Positions 47,950 through 60,639 are shown, counted from the stretch's first letter. The stretch: DNA of 64,000 nt from Acholoe squamosa (GCA_949317995.1 OX439039.1:16483282-16547281); one strand, 5' to 3'. Notes: a model not told the origin generated them from the sequence alone. A program made the numbers and translations.

Positions 47950-49140
47950 TTGTGAGGGCCAGCTGCCTGCTGTATAATCATGGGGATACAGGAGGATCTG
48001 GGGATTTGAGCCAGGTGGAGGCGGGTTAGACAGGGATCCATCCTTTATGCATTTGGACGGTAGGCTAAGAAGGGTAGTCTTGGTGATGTATTATTGCATG
48101 ACCCGGTAAGATTGCAGTGTTGATCAGACCAAAATATGAAGCATAACACCCCACTCCTAACTTTCTAACATGCACAAATCATGTAGAAAATATGGGCACT
48201 ACTGAAAAGGCTGGAGATTTTAAAGTTAGATACCTTTCAAAGGAGAATGTATGGTTGAAGGGGATGAGTAGTACTGACGCCCTCAATGGGAGGCTTTCCC
48301 AGATTATTTGGTGCTTTCAATGCTGCCGTGGTTACTTTACCCACAACCCTCTCGCACCGATCCCTATCCTTCCTTTTCCTTCTCATGCAAGGATTATACT
48401 CAATTCTACATATATCCCCCCACCGCTAAGTATTCTTACTCATTCTCTACCGTACATGACTGGGAATAAATCACAACTTGATGGAGAAACGCCATTCGTC
48501 CTAAGATCATTGTAATTACTTCCCAGGTTACCTTGATATTTTTGACATTGTATCATGGCTATTGAAGTACTAATAGCTGTTGTATCAGGATTCATAGTGG
48601 GAAGATACTAATGCCTGGAATGCAATATCAAACCTTGTAGCAGGATCGAAACAGAAGGGGATTTTAACAAAGGTATTTACCCATAGGGTAGCCATTGCAG
48701 TGTGAAAGCACCTCACAAAAATGTAGGTGGCAGGTGAGTGGTATGCTCAAAAAGGGTACACTTCAGAAAAAGAATGGAAGCTGTTACTCCGGAGCTACAG
48801 ACTTGGTATATATGGGAAATGAGTAGGCAGATGGAAAAAAGAAGAGGTGAGGAAAAAGCAACAGATCACCCATTTTTGGGTAATTTAGTGGGTGGAGAAA
48901 GGGAACAGATAACAGGTCAGGTTGAAGCAGGATATCAATCAAATATGAATTATTTGGGTCAGGCATCTGGTAGGGTTTATTAATGGGATGATGGGAACAA
49001 GATCCTTATGACTATCTGAGTGAGATATACAGGGAGTGGTGCCAAACAACTCACTTGACCCATGTAGTTTCCAGCCCCCTCTTGCATTCACACCACTATC
49101 TGGCACCCATTCAATGAAGGTGAAACAATGGCACAAGGCT
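47950..49140. repeat. Duplicon blocks S1 and S2 (start), copy 3
   Basis: Carries GGGATACAGGAGGATCTGGG at about 47,982 and GCATGACCCGGTAAGATT near 48,096, very close to 17,640-17,770. S2 begins near 49,010 and is cut by a LINE fragment near 49,140. Confidence 0.8.
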
Positions 49141-49149
49141 AACAACGGG

Positions 49150-50505
49150 TAGAAAACTTTGACAGCAGGGTTTTTGAGCATTATATGAGCTTCAAAATGA
49201 CCTTGAAATCTACCATACCTGGTGTGTTCAAAATAAACTTTCTATTAATGTGACAAAAACAAAAATAATGATATTCTCATCAAGCTCAAGGAAATAGAAC
49301 ACCCTCACAGCAGATATTATGTTAAATGATCAATTACTTCAAGTCGTACCCAGCTACAAATATCATGGAGTACTACTGGATCCATTATTACACTAATAAA
49401 CCAAACTAAAACAATTGCCTATAAAATGTATAAATTGTGCTTACTACGCAAGTATATGGATGTAAAACTTGCAATAAGGATTTATAAATCTACTATTTTA
49501 CCATAATTAATTATATGGAATACGCCGATATATGTTTTATGAGTACATTTGACAAATACCTGGACCCACTGCAGTATTACCAAAATAGATGTATTAAAAT
49601 CTGTCTCCAGGTGCCACATTTAACTAACACAAACCATATCTACAATATGTATAAGATCAATTTCCTATGTGATAGACGATATGTGCACCTCCTAAACTAC
49701 ATGTATGCTAGGTCTCGAAATCAAAATTTCCTAGATAATAGACTGATTAGAACCAGGCTTCATGATGCTCCTACCCTGAATGTAATAACCCCAAATTGTT
49801 TAATGTATGCTAGGAGTGTAGAATATCTAGGTGCTACTAGCTGGAAAGCACTGACAACGGGTAGGAGAAATGCCCCTAGTCTGGAGCAGTTTAAAACTGA
49901 GTCCAAAAGCTACCAGGCAAATCTCTTCCTGTATGCCAGGACATAGCGCACGATATTATTATTAATTCTATATAGCCTATTATTTATTTACATGTAATAC
50001 AAAAATGCCTGGAACATGATACGTTCTCTATCTGATTATTTATTAAACACCGTTATTATTTAATATATGAACTGTATAGTCAACCTGCCCTCATATCATC
50101 ATATCATCATATCTTTATAACAATTTTTTCTTATGTGTCAACTGTCTTTCTTACTAAGAATATAAGAAAGGTTGAACCAGAAGAATCAACCCCCTACACA
50201 GAATTCTGTGAGGATGAGGTTCTCTTCCTTCCTTATTATCTTGATTTAATATTTTTTCTTATATAACTTTCCTTGTTGATTATCATTACACTGATTATCC
50301 TCGTTAACAAATGCTATGTTCTTCACCGGAGATTTCTATATACAAGCAGATTATGTACCCCAATGTACTGTATGCCTATGAAACGAATATGTACTTTACC
50401 GGTAAAACAAAACATGCACGTATAAGTTCAGTTATTGATGTATCAACAAATAGGATTCGTTGAATGTACTGGTTTCTCGAGATAATAAAGTAAATTCAAA
50501 CTAAA
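49150..50505 (+). pseudogene. LINE 3' fragment with C-terminal RT domain
   Basis: A 143-codon frame at 49,515-49,946 has the pattern seen at the C-terminus of jockey/CR1-type reverse transcriptases (YYQNRCIKICLQVPHL, NFLDNRLIRTR, YLGATSWKAL). Upstream, in broken frames, are WCVQNKLSINVTKTKIMIFS and a SYKYHGVLLD-type word. A 3' untranslated part ends near AATAAAGTAAATTCAAACTAAA (about 50,505). It interrupts duplicon block S2, which is continuous at 18.1 and 34.4 kb. 5' truncation is usual for LINE insertions. Confidence 0.8.
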
Positions 50506-50509
50506 AAGG

Positions 50510-52441
50510 TTAGGCCAAACAGTCAATATTGGGGCAGAACAAGGGTACAAGGCAAAGCCACATGTATTGTGTGAACCCTCAGATGCATAGTGATTTATTT
50601 ATGACCACTACACATCATTTTCAGTTAGCGAGGGAAATACTCTTCACTCTTTATACAGAGTTTCTATTTTTGTAACCCGAAACATATGCTTGCATAGACA
50701 AGTTCATTGTCATGATAGTGCATACTAGTGCCCTGATATGGTGTGAGTGTAAGTCACATGGTTCACCATAGAGTATGGGAAATATGCATGCAGTGAGCAT
50801 TGCAAAGCAAGTGGTGAGATTATTGCAAGAGCCTGCAAATATTGGCGTATGTAAAGACAGGATATTGATGTTACAAGGATTTCCATATTGTCAACTGAGT
50901 CCAGATAGTCTTAGTGTTGACATAACATAAAGTGTAAAGAGAGGCATTTGGGAGACAGTTATCTCTAAGTAAAGTATGCAGTGTGTGCTGCGTTAGAGGG
51001 GTATAGACAATACCTTGAGAGCATTTCAAGACAGCTGATTACAGATTCCATCTTACCATCATCATCATCATCTTCTTAGATTGGTCACCTAACGGCCTTT
51101 ACTACGATGTACCTACAAAAGCAGCCAAAACCAGCAATGGGGAAGGGGAGGCAAACATGGGTATAAAGATGACCGTGTATTCATAACCTTTCTATATGGA
51201 TCACAGTGTCTATACCTCCAATATGATAGATAGAGCTGGAAATACTTTGGGTAGAAAGGTGAGGCACATGGCAAAGGGAAATTCCAGTCTATAGTACATA
51301 ATGTATAAGGTGAAGGAATGTGTGTTGAAGAGGTCAGAAAGCTTTGTGCTTGACAGAAAGAAGACTGTACATGCTGGCAATGTGATGGATGAGAAAGGGA
51401 TGGTAGCAGGGTTTATTGAACTGTGGTACATGGTTATCTGTGAGAGTCTGAAGGAGATATCACTTTAGGGTGAATGGGTACAGAGAGGATGGAGGGATTT
51501 TAAAAAGTATGAAATACACATTCCCTTGCATTAATAGGGGCACAATGTGACTGGGATTTTCACTCATAAGGATTTGTAAATGTGGCTTATGACCCATTCA
51601 TTATGGCACTGCCAATGAGAAAATAAAAACAGACACACTAATAGGAACATAGGAGGTAGCAAGCAAGAAAAATCAAAAGGGAAGGATCTAGATGTAAAAC
51701 ACTTTAAGTTAAAAGAAATCTAGCAGGGGGAGAGGGGCCCTGTAGATATATCAACCTGAAGCATACACATGCTAGGATGTTACAATTGTGGACAGATAGA
51801 AAGGGACTAGACATTTATCCTAATGGAGTATGCTGTTAACTGTAGCAATGGTTGGCTATGAGAACACCCCAGCAGTGCCAAAACATAAAACCAACACACC
51901 TCAGGAACAATCTGTTTGAGTTCTACCACATTTCACTGGAGACACTAGTCTCCCTTCACCCACAGATCTGCATTGACCCTGGATTACAGCATATGGGTTG
52001 CAGTGTGGTAAAGGCCTGGTTTAGAAGCTGAACGCCCACTCAAAAGCGATGGCTAAACCTATTATGTAAATGTTCAGTTGTAGTAATGTACCACATATGT
52101 GGGGCCAAATACAAACATCCTAATTACTGTAGATAGGTTCTTAGCTTGAGGTGAACAAAATGGCTCCTTTGTCAGAATGTCTTGGGGATAGAAGTAGTTA
52201 CTGATGTTTCGCTCACTCTGTTGGTGTCTACTGAGACACTGGTGAGAGGACTACTTTCTCCCTATGGTTCCATATCGTATTGATTTCACACCCTGTTGTG
52301 TGAAGTCAGGGGCCACGCTATATCATATCTTGCATTGACTTTACCATGTGTGCCCTGCAGTCGTTAGATGGAAGACTTCTGTCTCCCTATGCAACAGACT
52401 GGGTAAATGGTAGAGAGGCTATATCAAATCAATGCAGCCCA
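50510..52441. repeat. Duplicon blocks S2 (end), G, C and D', copy 3
   Basis: S2 resumes near 50,740 (ATTGCAAGAGCCTGCAAATA), then block G 51,070-51,560, block C 51,820-52,110 and D' 52,140-52,441, collinear with 34.6-39.7 kb minus that copy's transposon and MITE insertions. It provides the empty site for the 37,597 element. Confidence 0.75.
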
Positions 52442-52443
52442 TA

Positions 52444-53317
52444 CACTGCAAAAATGGTGTTTAGATCCTAAACACAATTCTAAACATATTCTTTTTTGTA
52501 AGCACATTAATTTCCTAAACATGTTTAGCCAAACAATGTGCTTAGCTCAAGTGTTTAGAAATGTAGGTGTTTAGGTTAAAACTTTGTGTTTAGATATCTA
52601 TGAATTTTTGTGTTTAGGTGTTTATGAATTTTTGTGTTTAGATGATTAAATGATTTGATGGAGAGTTAAGGTTTGCAGACATGTATGCCATAAAAAAAGA
52701 GATATATTTTGGTTTTTTTTCTCATTTACTGGGGGGGCATCAGCAGGTATTTACCTGTCAAAGTCTCCAAAGATGACAGCCACAGCTATATACATGTACA
52801 TGTATTACACACTGCATTAGAATGAGAGACTTGAGAAAGTACAACAGCTTGGCAGGAAGGACATTGCCTTATCTATTCCAGAATAACATCAAATAGGTGT
52901 CAGGCATGGAGCTTATTGATTATTTTTTGCTAATGATGTCGGCATAAGGTGAATCTAGTCAATTTTCTACTGCCCTTTCTATTCACATGAACTTCTATGA
53001 AATGAAACCATGATAAACATGGGATTTGGGGACATTTGTCACAGCAATTGATTATAACTATGTGCAGATAGTCCATTCAAAGGTAGTGCTGCTACCTGGT
53101 GTGGATTCAACATCCAAGTATCTAAACATATTGATGTTTAAATCTAAACACCTATTATTCAACTGTTTCAACTGTTATTCAAACGTTTTATAGTTAGAAT
53201 AAAAGTGTTCATTTCCTAAATGTGTAGTCGATGAGACACCTAACTGACCTATATGTTTAGGTTTTAAACGTGTTTAGACCTAAACATGTTTAAAATCTAA
53301 ACACCATTTTTGCAGTG
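52444..53317. mobile_element. 874-bp TA-flanked non-autonomous DNA transposon
   Basis: The inverted ends CACTGCAAAAATGGTGTTTAG match exactly at 52,444 and 53,317. TA is duplicated outside (52,442-52,443 and 53,318-53,319). The interior is filled with TGTTTAG-type words in both directions. The 19.47-kb copy reads GCAGCCCATTGGACACATTT without the element. Its ends resemble those of the 37,597 element (CACAGC against CACTGC), suggesting one superfamily. Confidence 0.88.
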
Positions 53318-53319
53318 TA

Positions 53320-54240
53320 GAACACATTTGGATGAGCTGGTTCACTGCTTAGCCTGTCAGTATTGTGTACAATAAAACTCATAGGGGAAATGTTTGGGAT
53401 TATTTTTACATGGTTGTTTGCTTTACATTTTCTTTTCATTAAAGGGGAGGTAAATCCCTGTAAAAGATAGCTCCCTTTAAAAGCTGAGACCATATATGTG
53501 AGTTCAATATTTGGGAAGTACCTGCTCGTTATACATTTATAGTACAGAAGAAAAAAAATGTTCATACATTGCGCTTTTACAGCTGCTCTTTTATGTAAAT
53601 ATGTAAGGGCACTGTCAATATATATATTGGTTATCTTTCTTAGAAATTGTACACAATGCAGTAATAAATTACAGTCATATATACTGAACATAGCAGAGCT
53701 GTGATATATGTCAGTAGTGATATATATAGCAGTGCTGAGATTGGCCAGGCTTCATTTTATATGGTGTATCAATAGCCGGGATGTATTTATCTCACCCACT
53801 ATAAATCAATAATTATAGGACTGTATATAGCCACCTTAGGCAAAATGTCTGTATGTAAGGGTCTCCTGGAGACGCTGGAAGCAGCAATGTAATAAATTCA
53901 ATAGATGTCTGGGTTTTTATCTATTTTTAAACTTACAATGTGACCCCAAGTTATCATTTACCTTTAGGCTTTCCACATGCATCTGTACCAGTTATTATGA
54001 TTTCTTCATCTAGTAAAGTTTTTTATCATATGTCTTTACTTCAGTCTTGTGAGACTTCAGTGAATACTCTCTACATTGGCATCAATCCAAAAGTCGACGG
54101 TAATCAAGTCTGGCAGTATTGCTGTGAGGAAGAACTAAATAGATGTCAATGAAATCAGAAGTGATGTCCTTGAATGCATTCTTTCAATCATCTTAAACAC
54201 TACCCTGAAAAAAAAGAAATAATTGTTCAGAATTGTCCTA
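53320..54240. other. Flank and possible intron of the channel-like gene
   Basis: Duplicon sequence resumes with AACACATTTGGATGAGC. 54,055-54,240 matches 39,715-39,850. On the minus strand, a strong acceptor-like run (TTTAGTTCTTCCTCACAG) precedes 54,121, but the following sequence has early in-frame stops in this copy, so no exon is called. Confidence 0.4.
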
Positions 54241-54241
54241 C

Positions 54242-54925
54242 CTCTCCTTGCAGTGCACCTTCATTGTCATAAACCACTGTCTCCGGGATGGTGCTGCGGG
54301 GCTGCTCCGTGAAGATAACCTTGATGACGAGACATGAATATCCAGATGTACATCCTTTGCCACATGAGCACTTCTTCTCATCACTCATATAAGAGGTAGC
54401 AACTGCTACACAGGATGTATCCTTGAAGCGGAGGGCACGGCGATAGGGGTCAACCACTAATACGCCAACTATAACTAGGGCAATAAAACAAGCTATGACA
54501 AAGATCCCAATCCAGATGTACAAGGTCATGGAGCATACTTTACTATGGCGGCATCGCCTACAGCAGCCACGACACCACTGGGGTACATCGTCTTCTTCAA
54601 AATCACTCAAATCTTCCTCAGATTCACTCCCCTTGTCTGCTAATTCCACCTGCATGGCTATGGTGACCAGCTCCTCGGGTTGGCTATCCTCCTCAGTGAG
54701 TCGCATGAATCCAGAGCTACTTGAAGCCCTATCTGAGCCACTTGCTCGATACTGGGCTGCTGCCCCACTGATTCGGTCACCAACCGAGGCGCCAACAGAG
54801 GCTATTCTGTCAGAGAGGGACTGATGGTGACTGGTGAGGCGATCAGTTACCTCAGAGCTCTCCCCTTCACCATCCTCATCACCAACCTGCTCAACCATGA
54901 TAATAGGGGTAGGCAAGGCAGCCAT
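54242..54925 (-). CDS. First coding exon of a KCNMB-like membrane protein
   Basis: ATG at 54,925 sits in a good AAAATGG context. 228 codons run to a donor (GAGAG|GTAGGA) at 54,242, ending in phase 0; read-through meets TGA four codons later. Residues 1-117 are acidic/Ser-rich and cytosolic in character. A Cys-rich juxtamembrane stretch (CRGCCRRCRHSKVC, about 118-131) suits palmitoylation. One hydrophobic helix spans about 134-158. Next comes an extracellular-like part with TSC, KKCSCGKGC and YSCLVIKV (about 170-203). The order helix, TSCxV, CSC, C, YxCLxxxV resembles beta subunits of calcium-activated potassium channels, which have a second helix after a Cys-rich loop; that exon is not found here. 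An unrelated Cys-rich one-helix protein remains possible. It is the only clearly intact coding exon in the window. Confidence 0.6.
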
Positions 54926-55029
54926 TTTGTATTTTATGGATTACTTTATGTGTTTTGGATTGGACTTTGAGGCTTATTTTTTTAACTTATTCAATACTTC
55001 TTGGAGTTTGGCTTTGGGTGAATTAATTG

Positions 55030-56195
55030 TTTAATTATTTACAATTGCCCTTTGCTGTCTATCGGATAGCCTTGTATATATTGAACTTATAGACCTTTTT
55101 AGGTTGATACTAGATCTCCTGAGGTTTACTAACATATCTTGGACTTTATATGTAATTTACTTGCAGGTTGTGACTACATGTCACTGTAAGAATATGCTAT
55201 CTAACTACCCACGGTTCTCTGGCAACTTTAGAACAAATTTTTCAACGTTATTTCTAGATATATTCCTCCTAGTCCAAGATTCTGGTTACTGTATTGCAAT
55301 CTGAGGCTCCATTCTGAACACTATACTGCTTCACTGCATTACAATTAGGGTGGTTCACTGCACAATGTGTATGTAGCAACTTGAAAATAGAGTAGGCAAG
55401 TGTGGTACAGAAATCCAGTAACCGACCTAAACCTTCACTATATCTCTGATCAGGGAAACATTTGCTGAAGTGCAAGGGTTGCCTCCGACATGAAATATGG
55501 CAGTGTTTTGGGACATTTGTATTGTATGGTATCATGTGAAAGATAAATAGCTAAACTGGAGAAAGCATCTATAACTTGTAATCATGAAATAAAGTTGCTA
55601 ATCTGTCTTGCGGCATCTGGTATATCCATATATGTTGATCGTATCCATCCAATATGGAAGCACGGTCCTGCAAATAGAAGAAAGTGGATTAAGAAGTGAC
55701 TACTATGTATTGAAACTACAATTTGCAATCTTTAACTATAGCCCATCTCCCAATAGAGAGCATTTCCCATCAGCACCAGCATAATCAGGCATAGACCATC
55801 CCTAAAATCATGACCTTATAAAGAAATACCTCTTCCCCCTTTCCCCTTTTCTGTATTACAAGCAGTAGGTATTATTTTAAATCAGACTTGAAAAGGTAAC
55901 AAAATATCAGATGCAAATGGCCCAATATCATATATTTCCACACAAACTCATACACACACGAACATTCACGTTCGGGATTCGGGATTCTTTAAATTGCATG
56001 TCATTTTACTTTCCTAGCCTGACCTTAGGCTACATGTTTAGCTCTTGGAGCAGGCACTCGCATGCCCTTAAAATAGTTGTAAGAGAAGAGCACTTTGCCT
56101 CTTAACAGGAGGCACTCAGATCCATGGTATCGATAGTACAACTCTATGGCAGCAACCTTTCTAGACATTCAGTATATACCTCCTACCTCCTAATT
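55030..56195. other. 5' flank of the channel-like gene and unassigned DNA
   Basis: 55,200-55,480 is duplicated at 40,040-40,350. No promoter element stands out. From 55,500 to 56,195 nothing is recognised. Confidence 0.45.
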
Positions 56196-56199
56196 AAGG

Positions 56200-56575
56200 A
56201 GACGGGGTGGCGCAGTGGATAGCGCGCTCGCCGACGGATCGCCAGATCGCCGGTTCGAGTCCCGTCCGAGTTGACTCAGCTCTCCATCCATTCGCTGGTC
56301 GTTAAAATGAGGAGCACCAGAGATTTATCTCACTGTGCGAAAGTAAGCAGGGGGCAGTGACAAAACGTGGAGACAGAAATGTCAAAGCGAAGCGACCATA
56401 AGCTGGCATCCATGGGCACTGTGTATGTATCCTGAAACCTGTATAGCCCCATGGTACTTGTTTCTGTGAGGTACACCTCCTGATAGCTGAATTGCCTGTG
56501 AGGGAGATCAGCACCCAGCTCCATGTGCACGCGCACGGCCACTATACCAAGGGCAGGAGTAAAACTTACTTACTT
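56200..56575 (+). mobile_element. tRNA-derived SINE
   Basis: The head contains a pol III A box (TGGCGCAGTGG, 56,208-56,218) and B box (GGTTCGAGTCC, 56,252-56,262). The D-arm can pair (GCGC with GCGC), but the acceptor stem does not close, so this is not a working tRNA. The body follows with CTCAGCTCTCCATCC and GTTAAAATGAGGAGCACCAG, and a CTTACTTACTTTTT-like tail ends it near 56,575. Confidence 0.8.
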
Positions 56576-56579
56576 TTTC

Positions 56580-59320
56580 CTACCTAATGCATCTTACAAT
56601 GTAAGGACATACATACATGAACGCTCTATATTTTCCTCCATCTTCTTACACCTATATCCTAAATTCCTTCCCCTTCAATCCACACACCTTTTTTACTTAT
56701 CCCTCTCTTTTTCTATGCACATTAAACACAGGCCGAATGGTTTACAAAGTCGTGTTCTGAAACATAGTGACAGCAAATAAATGATCGCTATAGTTTGAAT
56801 GACACGAATCAATGATAAACTGGGTATTATTTTGTGACTGCAAGTTCCTTGCTGTAAGGTTTGAAGAGTGGCAAGAAGTAGATGACAAAGATACTGGTGG
56901 AAATTGATGCATGGTATTGTGTGTTAATCTTATAAGATTGATAGCATGGCACTGGGTCCATGTCCAAAACACCCTCATAATGGTGGATGAGTAAATCAAT
57001 AGCACTACATTGGTGTTTCTCCATCATTTGAACAGCTTTTTTGGATTGCAAAACTTATATTCAGGGTACATTAATGCATCAAAAAAGGCATATTGCTTTA
57101 AAACACTAAGCGAAACTTTAAAAGAAGGTTAAGTCAATGGCACAATAAGGAGCAATCACTCACAATTTTTAAAATATGCCTCAACTGTTTTCACATCATG
57201 ATGATTCATAGTCCTAATATCATGCTTCAGATCTGCTGGAACTGTAACATTGTATATACCGTCCTCTGAATAGTTTTTCATTTGTGGAGGTCAGTACGAA
57301 GCATTGACATAAACTATATAGTTACAGTCCGAGGGTGCACTGATGTGCCAGGATGTATCTATCAGTGGTGTCTATGACATGCAGCCAATAAAGGGTTGGT
57401 GCTCCAGTTAGGAGCAAAAGTGGCAATAAACAATCACTCAAAGTTGTCACTCCATGCGTCTCTCACGCATCGATAAACGGTAATTCATATTTTCACACTC
57501 CAGGTCTGGAACTGAATTGAAGTTAAAGAAACCGTTGCTTTCTCCATTCCTCACTTTGCTCTTCAGATGAAATCAGAAGGCTGCCATCCCATGGCTATTT
57601 GGAGAATATTGACTTTTGTGACTCATGACCATTCTTCACAAAAATAGTAAAATTAATGAGAGACAATTTGCATTGGAAACCCTAAAGTATCCTGACAATG
57701 TCAAAACTGTCAACACTGTTAGTATGCACTGAGACTGAATCATATCGAAATTACTTAGGACTCCATATAATACCTCTTTTACTGGTTTGGGTCATTGAAC
57801 CTTTTCCTAGAAGGCCTACATCTCATATCAGCTCATCTATCAGCGCCTTTGTCCTGCTTAAGCTAAATTGGAGTCATTCAATATAATGTATTGGGGTTGC
57901 AGCTGTCATTGTTTTCATTTCAATGAAATACATGTGCAATTCATTAATTTATCTACGATTCATTGCCCACTGTGTAAATAACTGACTTACACTGTTCCAC
58001 CTAACGTTGAGTACACTAGAGGGAAACAGTAAATAAACAAGTGGCCAGTATTCCTCGTTCAACAATTATTCCATATCTTACTGCTGAAACAACTTCGTTT
58101 TCAAAGTTCCTACAAGAAAAGATCTACAAGAAAATAAGGAGCACAAAAAAGAAACAGCCACATTTTAGCTTGAACCATTCAGTCTCCTTCATCACCGCCC
58201 ATATATTTTTTACCAAAGGGCAAATGTTAAGGGCCTTCCATGGTAATCATGTTCAATGGATACAGGCCCTTCATAGATAGCTGCTGCTTAGGGGATCACA
58301 AACTTATTAAGATCACTTCGCTTTTTCAGGAATGAATGTCAGTTCTGATGATGGGAGTCTGGGAGAAGATACCAGCTGAAAGGCAGATTGTATGCACCTA
58401 TTAGCTGTCCTTTAATCATGTGTATCAATGCCTCTTTTAATCCTTGAGACTGCAGAATAAAGAGCCACCGGCATAATTTGGAAGAGGGAACAGGACCCAT
58501 CTATGGCGAAAAGTAAGATCATGGCTGACTAACCCTATTTTGAGTTATTTTCCTAAGTGACTAGTATCACACTCTCTCATCAGTTGGTCTGCAAATGCCA
58601 GCGATTTCCCTGTTTTTTTGCCGAGTACTGGTACCGAATTTCTGTAGAGGATTTGATTAGATATATGCAAAATAGCTATCATCACAGGTTGTCCATGCGG
58701 ACACGTTGCAGTCAAGGCGTAGCTATGTATCTAATGTGCAGTAAGGAAAGAAGTATAATCATGGTATTAGTAGTCCACCTGTCCCTGTAGGTTGAATTGA
58801 GCAATACAATTCCTATGCAAAAGTCAACAAATAGGCCGAGTAGACCGTTGATCTAAGATTGAGTGTGCATGGAACACAGGGAACTTCAGGTTGAGTGGCA
58901 ATATGTAAAATAAAAAGTATTTTTCTGGCCTATCCTGAGAAATCCTGACATGAGCAGCCACATTAAACAGGGATAATGAATGTTTACCAAGGCCACTGGC
59001 TCTGACTCTGACTATGGATACTGCCAGGCTGAGTAGCTTCTCCTAAGAGGCAAAGTGCACCTCTCTCACTGAGAGATGGTTATCTACTCAGAGGTCGTGA
59101 AGAAGAGTGAAATGGGCATTGGACCTTGGGAGAATGCATTAAACTGTGAAATAGATCTGCAAATAAAATGCCTTTACTGAGGACACTGGAAGGTAGAGGT
59201 TGTGTGTCCTTTGTTCAGAGGGGATGATGTTTAGTATTTTGGATAATAGTAGTTTGGAACTCCTTACATTTATTAAGTCCTTGTGCACTAGTGTGGGACA
59301 ATACCAGGGGACAATCCAGT
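56580..59320. other. No gene recognised
   Basis: AT-rich intergenic or intronic DNA. Open frames are short and carry no recognisable motif; no duplicon match was found. Confidence 0.4.
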
Positions 59321-59321
59321 G

Positions 59322-59625
59322 CACTGAAAACATGGAAGATCTGAAACTAGTCAGCGGTGACCACTTTATGTCCTCAAGTTGACGATACCTAAAACTACAA
59401 CTTTAGGTAGTCAAAATGACAACTTTAGGTCGTCATCCTGACGACCTGAGTCGTTAATATGACGACTCTGTACTGTCAGTATTGTCGTCCTGATGACTCA
59501 GGTCATCAGGATGACGACCTACAGTCGTCATTTTGACTACCAAAAGTTGTAGTTTTAGGTATCGTCAACTTGAGGACCTAAAGTGGTCACTGCTGACTAG
59601 TTTCAGATCTTCCATGTTTTTAGTG
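59322..59625. mobile_element. 304-bp foldback MITE
   Basis: The left arm (CACTGAAAACATGGAAGATC...) and right arm (reversed, CACTAAAAACATGGAAGATC...) are near-perfect inverted repeats for about 140 bp each, with repeated GTCGTCA/TGACGAC words in the interior. Almost the whole element could form a hairpin. A TG dinucleotide follows and precedes it, a possible 2-bp target duplication. No coding capacity. Confidence 0.85.
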
Positions 59626-59629
59626 TGGT

Positions 59630-60300
59630 AGATCTAGATGGGGGAGGGACAGGGCCATGTCCCTCCTTTTTAATCAGTAGTTAAGAATCAATGTATAATA
59701 GGTAACATGTTTGTTGATGATTACAACAAAGTAATGACAAAAAATGTTTTCAAATTGTTTCAATTATCGACCTTGGCTATCCCCCATTTGCATACTTATA
59801 TTCTGACATAACCAAAGCGTGTACAGTGGGGCTGTTTGCCCCATTGATTATTCAGCTACAAGATGATTATGTCACATTTTTCACCATGCTCATTTCTGTA
59901 TAATACAAGCCAATAACACCAAACCATGGTTTGCCACGATAAACACTGTTATGTGTACTTTATTACTTTGACTGGCAACCTGATTATTTCACGATTGGAA
60001 CTGCAAGATAAGACTTTTGCTCTCCTAAATGCAATGTTAATGTTGTAAAGATGAACCAAAGTGAGGCCATTTAAAGTTCCCTATTTTGAATAAATAAACT
60101 GATTTAAAATTCTCATTTTTAATTCACTGTCTAAATTACAACCTGTTATTAGATCCCTATGATTAATCCATTTTCCCGCCCTTCATCCTAACTCTAACTT
60201 AGGGTGTGATCATTTGAGAAAAGCTCAAATTTCAATCAATTATTGGTCCTAGCAACAAAAAGAAAGCTTCAGCATTTTTCTGGGGTCCAATTTAGGGAGG
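59630..60300. other. No gene recognised
   Basis: AT-rich spacer; nothing identified. Confidence 0.4.
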
Positions 60301-60302
60301 TA

Positions 60303-60338
60303 GGTACCATCAGAGGTTCTATAACCTCTGATGGTACC
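60303..60338. repeat. Perfect 36-bp hairpin
   Basis: GGTACCATCAGAGGTT at 60,303-60,318 and its exact reverse complement at 60,323-60,338, separated by CTAT. No T-run or other terminator context; role unknown. Confidence 0.9.
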
Positions 60339-60639
60339 ATCCGTCTTAATTAGTTTAGCCAAGAGTGTTCCCCTTTCAGGGAAAACCTGAGGCTGCGTAA
60401 AACGATGCCTTACCTTTGTAAACGTTTCTGGGATAATAATCTTAACTACATCTTGGCAATAGTTATGTTATGAAAATTTTAATGTGGTGTGGAATGCTTT
60501 AATAGGTTGTCATCACCATTTCGTGTAAAGCAGAAATTAACACAGAAGCATATTTCTTTCTAGCAAATACGATTGCTACAGCTTCATTGTGTGACATCCA
60601 ATTTTTTCATGTTTGTTTTGAGAATGTATGTATACGCTA

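Noticed and set aside
53940..54152. 70-codon plus-strand frame with a CC-rich end
   Set aside because: The 39.7-kb copy keeps only part of it and changes many residues; the opposite strand shows splice-like signals instead. Neither reading is secure.
56201..56272. tRNA gene
   Set aside because: A and B boxes are good, but the acceptor stem does not pair and a SINE body follows.
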